Assembly: GCA_947441105.1 (NCBI GenBank) | Contig: CANESN010000015.1 | Location: forward strand, 1-11,437 | From: Micrococcales bacterium | GTDB taxonomy: Bacteria > Actinomycetota > Actinomycetes > Actinomycetales > Microbacteriaceae | Direction: 5' to 3' | Length of the DNA stretch: 11,437 bases | Part shown: positions 1 through 7,600 of the stretch, one piece after another | Layout: each line of letters begins with the position of its first letter | How positions within the stretch are numbered: the first letter of the stretch is position 1 | Program-made: the position numbers and the translations under genes | The notes under the pieces: generated by a model | What the model saw: only the letters and a program-made list of their open reading frames with translations | Told to the model about the DNA's origin: nothing | Databases searched by the model: none

Positions 1-255
1 ATTGAACCTGAGGTTGTCACTACCCCTCGTGAGGCCTTCTTTGCTCCATACGAAGTTGTAGCGGCAGAAGATGCGGTTGGTCGCGTCAGCGCTGAGCTGA
101 TTTGCCCATACCCTCCAGGAGTTCCAGTGCTATCCCCCGGCGAGCGAATCACGCAGAGCGCTATGGACGCCCTTTTGGACGCTCGTGATTCGGGCACTCG
201 CATCGCATTTGTGGATGATCGAACCCTTGCCACCTTCAAGGTTTTGAAGGACTAA
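1..255 (+). CDS. Orn/Lys/Arg decarboxylase-family protein, C-terminal end (partial)
   Basis: The reading frame is open from the first base of the window and ends at TAA 253-255, giving the last 84 residues of a protein whose start lies outside. The stretch PREAFFAPYEVV, followed by GRVSAELICPYPPGVPVL and SPGERI, is the typical C-terminal domain signature of the fold-type I PLP-dependent ornithine/lysine/arginine decarboxylases. The catalytic PLP lysine lies upstream and is not visible. Family members decarboxylate basic amino acids to polyamine precursors (agmatine, cadaverine, putrescine); which substrate is used here cannot be told from the C-terminus. The next gene starts 38 nt downstream on the same strand, so co-transcription is plausible. 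Confidence 0.85.
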   Translation: MEPEVVTTPREAFFAPYEVVAAEDAVGRVSAELICPYPPGVPVLSPGERITQSAMDALLDARDSGTRIAFVDDRTLATFKVLKD

Positions 256-293
256 AAAGTGTGGCAACATTGTGGGGTTGAAAGGACTCCGCA

Positions 294-3993
<3,700 letters not shown>

Positions 3994-3995
3994 CC

Positions 3996-4631
3996 ATGCT
4001 TCCCAGCACATCCAACCTCACTGCTTTCTTAGTGCTGGCATTGGTAATCATCGTGGTGCCAGGGCCCGGCGTGCTGTTCACAATTGGTAGAGCGCTTATC
4101 TTGGGCACCAAGGCGGCCCTGTTGAGCGTTTTGGGCAATGCCTTGGGCGTTGGCATCCAGATAGTTGTGATTTCACTGGGACTTGGAGTGGCTATTCAGC
4201 AGTCTGAGTTGGTGTTTCTAGCAATTCGGGTTTTTGGTGCCGGAATGATCATTTACCTCGGAGTCAAAGCCATCCTTTCTCGTGCCGACTTTGATCTGGA
4301 TGTGGAGGCAGAAACTAGCAACGCCTCGACGGTGGTTAGACAATCCTTTGTGGTGGGCATCACAAATGCCAAGACCTTTGTGTTCTTCATCGCAGCTCTG
4401 CCCTCATTCACTTCCCCGGAGCTAGGTAATCCAGTGATCCAAATGTTGCTTCTGGGAGTCATTTTTAGCGTTATTGGCGTACTCTCCGACTCGGTCTATG
4501 CAATCGCTGCCGGGCAGGCAAGAAGCTGGCTTGCCAGTTCCCACCAGCGTCTTGCGACCTTCCGAGGCATTGGTGGACTTGCACTCACGATCCTTGGCCT
4601 CTACATGCTTTATGAGGCATTAGTTCACTAG
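3996..4631 (+). CDS. LysE/RhtB-family amino acid exporter
   Basis: A 211-aa polytopic membrane protein of the LysE family (PF01810), which exports amino acids and related small molecules across the cytoplasmic membrane. About six hydrophobic segments lie near residues 9-30, 43-68, 72-95, 115-137, 149-172 and 191-209. The family's PGPG loop is at 22-25, IYLGVKA at 86-92, and NAKTFVFFIAALPSF at 124-138 matches the usual NPK-x-FFxxxLPQF segment. The ATG at 3996 is 2 nt after the deoD stop, which supports co-transcription with argG-deoD. Substrate is not readable from sequence. The link to argG makes arginine or another basic amino acid an appealing guess, but RhtB-type relatives also export threonine, homoserine and cysteine derivatives. 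No terminator with a T-tract follows on the + strand. Confidence 0.88.
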   Translation: MLPSTSNLTAFLVLALVIIVVPGPGVLFTIGRALILGTKAALLSVLGNALGVGIQIVVISLGLGVAIQQSELVFLAIRVFGAGMIIYLGVKAILSRADFDLDVEAETSNASTVVRQSFVVGITNAKTFVFFIAALPSFTSPELGNPVIQMLLLGVIFSVIGVLSDSVYAIAAGQARSWLASSHQRLATFRGIGGLALTILGLYMLYEALVH

Positions 4632-4680
4632 CCAACAGGCGCGGTAGCCGAGTGCAGAAAAATAAACCTTCGGAAAAAGG

Positions 4681-4712
4681 CCCGCTCGACTAGGCTTTAG
4701 GTAATGAGCGGG
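4681..4712. repeat. 7-bp inverted repeat bracketing the helicase promoter
   Basis: CCCGCTC (4681-4687) and GAGCGGG (4706-4712) are perfect inverted repeats separated by 18 nt. The spacer holds the TAGGCT -10 box, and the right arm starts at the last base of the ATG at 4704. Only the right arm would be transcribed from the proposed promoter, so on the + strand the dyad is better read as a possible DNA operator than an RNA hairpin. On the minus strand the repeat is followed by CCTTTTTCC, which resembles a weak intrinsic terminator for a leftward transcript, but no convincing minus-strand gene ends there. Confidence 0.45.
4691..4696 (+). promoter_or_regulatory. -10 promoter element upstream of the DEAD-box helicase
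   Basis: TAGGCT matches the TANNNT -10 pattern of actinobacterial housekeeping promoters. Seven nt later there is an ATG (4704), so a transcript starting near 4703-4704 would be leaderless for the short ORF found there. It would leave a 5' region of about 170 nt before the helicase start at 4873. No strong -35 hexamer is visible at 17-18 nt spacing. Confidence 0.45.
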
Positions 4713-4793
4713 AAACCGCAACATTGCGTCGTAGAACGCTTTTCCACATTCAGTGGATTCTCTCTTCCTTCGGCGAACGAATGCATCAAATGA
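4704..4793 (+). CDS. possible leaderless upstream ORF (29 aa) in the helicase leader
   Basis: The ATG at 4704 lies 7 nt after a TAGGCT -10 box and opens a 29-codon frame that begins MSGKPQHCVVERF and ends at TGA 4791-4793. The peptide resembles no family I know. Its end overlaps the second short ORF, with an ATG at 4790 overlapping the TGA in an ATGA arrangement. It could be a leader peptide that senses translation and controls the helicase downstream. Equally, the ATG may simply be chance near a transcription start. The evidence is positional only. Confidence 0.3.
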   Translation: MSGKPQHCVVERFSTFSGFSLPSANECIK

Positions 4794-4855
4794 TGCGTAC
4801 GCCATTTCGAGCCAAAAGGCTTGTCCAACAAATCGATGCATTTGCCATCGAGTGA
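4781..4855 (+). CDS. possible second short ORF (24 aa) just upstream of the helicase
   Basis: A frame starting MHQMMRTPFRAKRLVQQID ends at TGA 4853-4855, 17 nt before the helicase ATG. Other ATGs in the same frame occur at 4790 and 4793, and the frame is open further back to 4694 without a better start. The peptide is basic and unlike any family I recognise. It overlaps the end of the first short ORF. Ribosomes ending here could reinitiate at the helicase start, which lacks its own good Shine-Dalgarno sequence. The ORF may instead be a by-product of a structured leader. Confidence 0.25.
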   Translation: MHQMMRTPFRAKRLVQQIDAFAIE

Positions 4856-4872
4856 AAGCAATTACAAAACTT

Positions 4873-6249
4873 ATGTCTCAAAAATCATTTATCGATCTTG
4901 GCGTGCCCGAAGCTATTGCTGCGGTGCTGAGTGCCCAGGGCATCGACTCGCCATTCCCAATCCAGATAGACACTTTGCCTGACACACTTGCCGGCAGGGA
5001 CGTTCTAGGACGAGGTAAGACCGGCTCTGGTAAAACCCTTGCCTTTAGCATTCCAATGGTCGCAAGGCTTGCTGGAAAGCGCGCTAACGCAGAGCGCAAA
5101 CCTCGCGGCTTGGTGCTTGCTCCAACCAGAGAGCTTGCTACTCAGATCACGCAGACCTTGCAGCCACTTGCTGAGGCCATGAACCTTAGAGTCACCACAA
5201 TCTTTGGTGGCATCTCGCAACAGCGCCAGGTTCAGGCTCTCAGGGCCGGTGTGGAAATCATCGTTGCCACCCCAGGTCGCGTTGAAGACCTAATGGCCCA
5301 GGGCTTTCTAAAACTCGACGCCATTGAGGTCACTGTTTTGGATGAAGCCGACCACATGGCAGACCTAGGGTTTTTGCCTGGTGTGACAAGGATCTTGAAC
5401 GCCACCCCAACAGGTGGTCAGCGCCTATTGTTCTCGGCAACTCTGGACAACGGCGTGAACAAGCTCGTGGACAAGTTTCTTTCCAACCAGGTCATGCACT
5501 CGGTTGATGAGGTGAACTCTCCTGTTGCTCAGATGACTCACCACGTGTTTGAGGCAGCTGACGCACAGTCCAAGAAGCAACTGATCCACGCTCTTGCCTC
5601 AGGAACCGGAAGACGCATTCTGTTTATGCGCACCAAGCACACCGCCAAGAAGCTTGCAAGAACTTTGACTCAGGCAGGCATTCCAGCGGTTGACCTTCAC
5701 GGTAACCTCTCGCAGCCAGCAAGAGATCGAAACCTAGCCGCCTTTAGCGAGGGCAAGGTGAAGGTCTTGGTTGCTACCGACGTGGCAGCTCGAGGCGTGC
5801 ACGTTGACTTTGTTGACCTGGTTGTCCATGTTGACCCACCAGCCGAGCACAAGGCTTACCTTCACCGCTCCGGCAGAACTGCTCGCGCAGGTGCCGAGGG
5901 TGATGTGGTGACAATTACTCTGCCTGAGCAGCGCAAGGACGTCACAGACCTACTGAGAATGGCAAAGATCAACCTGGTCCCGATGCGCGTAAGCGCAAAG
6001 TCCGAAGAAGTTGTCGCTCTGATTGGCGAAGTTGCCCCTTACGTCAAGCCGGTCGCAGAAGCGCCTCAGCCTCAAGGTGGCGGCGGAACCTCTAACGGTC
6101 GCAATGCTCAACGCAAGCGTGATCTAAAGCAATCAGGTCCAGCCCAGCCAAAATCAGGGAGACCTAATAGTCAAGGTGGTGTTCAGGAGCGAACTGCGAA
6201 GCCTGCAAGGCCAGCAAACGCTAACCGCAATCGCCAGCGCTCTCGCTAA
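4873..6249 (+). CDS. DEAD-box ATP-dependent RNA helicase
   Basis: A 458-aa RNA helicase that would unwind or remodel RNA with ATP, in ribosome assembly, RNA decay or cold adaptation. Numbered from this start, the motifs run in order: Q motif around FPIQ (28-31), Walker A GRGKTGSGKT (46-55), PTREL (84-88), GG (112-113), TPGR (133-136), DEAD (157-160), SAT (188-190), ATDVAARG (301-308) and HRSGRTARAG (331-340). The tail after about residue 400 is low-complexity, basic and rich in Gly, Gln, Asn and Arg, as in RNA-binding tails of this family. The frame is open back to a GTG at 4753, but those 40 residues are unlike a helicase N-terminus. MSQKSFIDLGVPEAI fits the family, so I chose ATG 4873. The Shine-Dalgarno sequence is weak (GAGTGAAAG, 14 nt away). 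The downstream gene converges with a 3-nt gap. Confidence 0.93.
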   Translation: MSQKSFIDLGVPEAIAAVLSAQGIDSPFPIQIDTLPDTLAGRDVLGRGKTGSGKTLAFSIPMVARLAGKRANAERKPRGLVLAPTRELATQITQTLQPLAEAMNLRVTTIFGGISQQRQVQALRAGVEIIVATPGRVEDLMAQGFLKLDAIEVTVLDEADHMADLGFLPGVTRILNATPTGGQRLLFSATLDNGVNKLVDKFLSNQVMHSVDEVNSPVAQMTHHVFEAADAQSKKQLIHALASGTGRRILFMRTKHTAKKLARTLTQAGIPAVDLHGNLSQPARDRNLAAFSEGKVKVLVATDVAARGVHVDFVDLVVHVDPPAEHKAYLHRSGRTARAGAEGDVVTITLPEQRKDVTDLLRMAKINLVPMRVSAKSEEVVALIGEVAPYVKPVAEAPQPQGGGGTSNGRNAQRKRDLKQSGPAQPKSGRPNSQGGVQERTAKPARPANANRNRQRSR

Positions 6250-6252
6250 AAA

Positions 6253-6732
6253 CTAGCTTTTGTCGTCGGAGTTCTTACTCTGCTTTTTAGTGGCGTAGGC
6301 AAATAGAGCGAGTCCAGCGACTAGAGCTCCAGCGCCAACTCCGTAGGAGATGACATCGGCACCACGCTTGGCGTCAACGAATATTCCGACAAAAACCACT
6401 GCAATAATCGCCACGACAACGCCGATCAGTTTCGATTTGAGGTCATCGAGGTCCCTAACCTGCAACCAGGCCGGAACCTCAATGTCAGCATCGACAAACA
6501 ACTCGTAGAGGCCGTAGCCGATAACTAGCAGAACTGTACCCAAAAGGATTGCATCTACCGCGGTTAGGACCTCAACGATGGTGTCCTTGAGGTAAGCCTG
6601 ATTCACCACGGTGTCATAAACCACCTGGATAATGGCGATTGAGCCGCGGAGCATCAATAGCAGTGCTCCGATCATGGAAGCGATGGCTGGCACGATGACC
6701 GCGTAACGGGTGAGGCCTAATAGTTTGCGCAT
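6253..6732 (-). CDS. UPF0114 (YqhA-like) membrane protein
   Basis: A 159-aa integral membrane protein matching the UPF0114/YqhA family (PF03350), of unknown function. The signature is VDAILLGTVLLVIGYGLYEL (residues 59-78), followed by WLQVRDLDDLKSKL (89-102). Hydrophobic segments lie near 11-36, 55-79, 103-120 and 127-146, and the tail is hydrophilic and charged. Length matches the usual 160-180 aa. The start at 6732 (MRKLLGLTRYAVIVP) fits the family N-terminus. GAGGGC directly abuts the ATG, too close for a normal Shine-Dalgarno site, and TATAAA lies 7 nt upstream on the minus strand, so a leaderless transcript is possible. It converges with the helicase gene, with 3 nt between the stops and no room for a separate terminator. 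Confidence 0.85.
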   Translation of the reverse strand: MRKLLGLTRYAVIVPAIASMIGALLLMLRGSIAIIQVVYDTVVNQAYLKDTIVEVLTAVDAILLGTVLLVIGYGLYELFVDADIEVPAWLQVRDLDDLKSKLIGVVVAIIAVVFVGIFVDAKRGADVISYGVGAGALVAGLALFAYATKKQSKNSDDKS

Positions 6733-6752
6733 GCCCTCATTTATAGCACCAA

Positions 6753-6769
6753 ACTCGATACAAGCGAGT
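6753..6769 (-). terminator. small hairpin, possible weak terminator of the PH/SHOCT gene
   Basis: ACTCG (6753-6757) and CGAGT (6765-6769) form a perfect 5-bp stem with a 7-nt loop. Read on the minus strand the stem is followed by only TTTGG, so it would be a weak intrinsic terminator for the gene ending at 6865. It lies just beyond the tRNA-like fragment and just before the UPF0114 gene. Confidence 0.25.
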
Positions 6770-6773
6770 ACGG

Positions 6774-6818
6774 AAAGCGCCCTCGGCAGGAATCAAACCG
6801 GAGACTCAGAGATTAGAA
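6774..6818 (-). repeat. degraded copy of the 3' half of tRNA-Arg(TCT) (att-like direct repeat)
   Basis: These 45 bp align without gaps to 7454-7498, exactly 680 bp away in the same orientation, with 39 of 45 bases identical by hand count. They include a 16-bp perfect run (GCCCTCGGCAGGAATC). The matched part of the tRNA runs from position 33, next to the anticodon, through the 3' end and 4 nt beyond. Two of the changes break T-stem pairs (49-65 and 51-63) and one alters C56 of the T-loop, so this copy is not a working tRNA. Beyond 6818 only weak similarity remains, for example GAGACTACGG at 6837-6846 against GAGCTACGAGGG. It is either an attachment-site remnant of integration at the tRNA 3' end or the remains of a duplicated tRNA. 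Confidence 0.75.
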
Positions 6819-6864
6819 ATCGAAATTCCCGAAAACGAGACTACGGACAAGAAGGCAGATGGAC

Positions 6865-7383
6865 TTACAAACCTAAGAGTTTAGCTTTTTGAGCATCGAA
6901 TTCTTCTTTGCTAAGAATCCCCTTCTCAAGTAATCCTGCAAGTTTCTCGAGTCTCACGTAGACGTCATCCTCCGCTGGCGCTGAGCTCTCGGAAGATGTC
7001 GGGGGCGCACCCTTGTAATTGATGTGTTGAGTCTGAGCCAATCTTTGAAAGTCGAGTCTGGCTGAGGTTGAAGCCGAAACAATTTGAGCAACTAGATCTC
7101 GACCAGCTTGAATATCTTCAAGTAAAAGTTCTGCTTTACCTGTGAAATCGTTGTGTTCAAATCTGATTCGAATGGTTGACACTTTCAGAGTTTTCTGAAC
7201 CAAACTCTGAATGAAGTCCACATCTCGAACTGCCCACATTGGATACTGTTCACCTTTGCTTGAAAGGACGCCTGATTCCACGTAGATGTAGTCATCATCA
7301 ATCGTGTATTTGGCAGTTGAAATCTTTCCACCGGTTGCCATGTTAGTCAGCGATTTGCTCTCGCCGGACCAAATCTGAGCCAT
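6865..7383 (-). CDS. bacterial PH-domain protein with C-terminal SHOCT domain
   Basis: A 172-aa soluble protein of unknown function. Residues about 20-118 look like a bacterial pleckstrin-homology fold: a strand-rich region containing YTIDDDYIYVESG, YPMWAVRDVDFIQSL and LKVSTIRIRFEHNDF, then a helix with IQAGRDLVAQIV. A Ser/Pro/Ala linker follows (about 122-139), then a SHOCT domain (142-170, LEKLAGLLEKGILSKEEFDAQKAKLL), a short helical module found at the C-terminus of many otherwise unrelated proteins. The frame extends to an ATG at 7410, but AAAGGGGG sits 4 nt before the ATG at 7383, so I chose MAQIWSGESK as the start. The gene is more A+T-rich than its neighbours and lies between tRNA-Arg and its degraded copy, which suggests acquisition. 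There is no signal peptide or membrane segment. Confidence 0.8.
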   Translation of the reverse strand: MAQIWSGESKSLTNMATGGKISTAKYTIDDDYIYVESGVLSSKGEQYPMWAVRDVDFIQSLVQKTLKVSTIRIRFEHNDFTGKAELLLEDIQAGRDLVAQIVSASTSARLDFQRLAQTQHINYKGAPPTSSESSAPAEDDVYVRLEKLAGLLEKGILSKEEFDAQKAKLLGL

Positions 7384-7387
7384 TTTT

Positions 7388-7395
7388 CCCCCTTT
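7388..7395 (-). promoter_or_regulatory. strong ribosome binding site fixing the PH/SHOCT start
   Basis: On the minus strand AAAGGGGG ends 4 nt before the ATG at 7383. The alternative in-frame ATG at 7410 has no such site, and its extra nine residues include the translated ribosome binding site itself (KGG). This decides the start. Confidence 0.75.
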
Positions 7396-7413
7396 GTGAA
7401 TTCTTTTCATTAG

Positions 7414-7435
7414 AACCTACATCACAAAAAGCATA
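7414..7435 (-). promoter_or_regulatory. candidate -10 boxes for the PH/SHOCT gene
   Basis: Two TANNNT-like hexamers lie between the tRNA 3' end and the PH/SHOCT start on the minus strand: TATGCT (7430-7435) and TAGGTT (7414-7419). Either would give a short 5' UTR containing the strong ribosome binding site. No good -35 element at the right spacing was seen, and read-through from the tRNA promoter is also possible. Confidence 0.3.
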
Positions 7436-7457
7436 GCGAGTCTCTGAGGAGGCAAAG

Positions 7458-7530
7458 TGCCCTCGGCAGGAATCGAACCTGCGACCAAGAGATTAGAAGG
7501 CTCTTGCTCTATCCACTGAGCTACGAGGGC
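7458..7530 (-). tRNA. tRNA-Arg (anticodon TCT)
   Basis: The minus strand folds into a complete 73-nt tRNA without an encoded CCA. The acceptor stem is GCCCTCG/CGAGGGC with discriminator A; the D-stem is GCTC/GAGC; the T-arm is GCAGG-TTCGATT-CCTGC. The anticodon loop CTTCTAA gives TCT at 7495-7497, which reads AGA and AGG arginine codons. The anticodon stem is unusual: AGAGC against TCTCT gives four pairs but a C31-T39 mismatch next to the loop, with A26-T44 able to pair instead at the other end. The 3' end faces a degraded copy of the tRNA 3' half 680 bp away. Confidence 0.95.
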
Positions 7531-7539
7531 AATGCCTAC

Positions 7540-7569
7540 AAGTTAGGCGGTATTGAGTTTATCCCACAA
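7540..7569 (-). promoter_or_regulatory. tRNA-Arg promoter
   Basis: On the minus strand TTGTGG (7564-7569) and TAACTT (7540-7545) form -35 and -10 elements separated by 18 nt. The -10 box ends 9 nt before the first tRNA base (7530), so transcription would start 2-3 nt upstream of the mature 5' end. A 5-bp inverted repeat (7534-7548) overlaps the -10 box and is probably incidental. Confidence 0.5.
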
Positions 7570-7600
7570 CCTCACAGAGCTTCTTATAAAAAGCAGGGAG

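Larger units (their letters stand above)
4704..4872 (+). promoter_or_regulatory. structured 5' leader of the DEAD-box helicase mRNA
   Basis: The 241 bp between the exporter and the helicase contain no convincing gene. The part after the proposed transcription start can form three consecutive small hairpins. GCATC/GATGC has an AAAT loop (4783-4796, extendable to 4781-4798). CGAGCC/GGCTTG has an AAAA loop (4808-4823). TCGATG/CATCGA has a 7-nt loop (4833-4851). mRNAs for cold-shock RNA helicases such as E. coli deaD carry long regulatory leaders, so a role in autoregulation or temperature control is a reasonable inference. I do not match this leader to a named RNA family. Confidence 0.4.
6774..7457. 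mobile_element. putative mini-island or integration relic at the 3' end of tRNA-Arg
   Basis: The segment lies between the intact tRNA-Arg 3' end and a degraded same-orientation copy of that tRNA 3' half, which is the layout left by site-specific integration into tRNA genes. It carries one gene, a PH/SHOCT protein. Four 60-base lines inside that gene gave about 37-43% G+C by hand, against about 50-55% in two lines sampled from the neighbouring genes. No integrase or excisionase is present, so it cannot move alone. A local tandem duplication of the tRNA followed by decay is the main alternative. Confidence 0.4.

Noticed and set aside
4753..4872. N-terminal extension of the helicase from GTG 4753
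   Set aside because: The 40 extra residues do not look like a helicase N-terminus, while MSQKSFIDLG from ATG 4873 does. The stretch overlaps the structured leader.
6240..6265. Bidirectional terminator between the convergent helicase and UPF0114 genes
   Set aside because: Only 3 nt separate the stops, and AAAAACTAGCTTTT has no GC-rich stem. No terminator can be supported.
6774..6850. A second functional tRNA gene
   Set aside because: T-stem pairs 49-65 and 51-63 are broken, C56 is lost, and no acceptor 5' strand or D-arm can be folded.
6710..6892. Plus-strand ORF over the tRNA fragment region
   Set aside because: It runs through the tRNA-like repeat and the ends of two minus-strand genes. 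The product is low-complexity and basic with no family resemblance or ribosome binding site.
7384..7410. Longer start of the PH/SHOCT protein at ATG 7410
   Set aside because: The extension would translate through the strong ribosome binding site AAAGGGGG that serves ATG 7383.
7534..7548. GCCTA/TAGGC hairpin just upstream of the tRNA as a terminator
   Set aside because: There is no T-tract on either side and it overlaps the tRNA -10 box TAACTT, so the symmetry is probably incidental.
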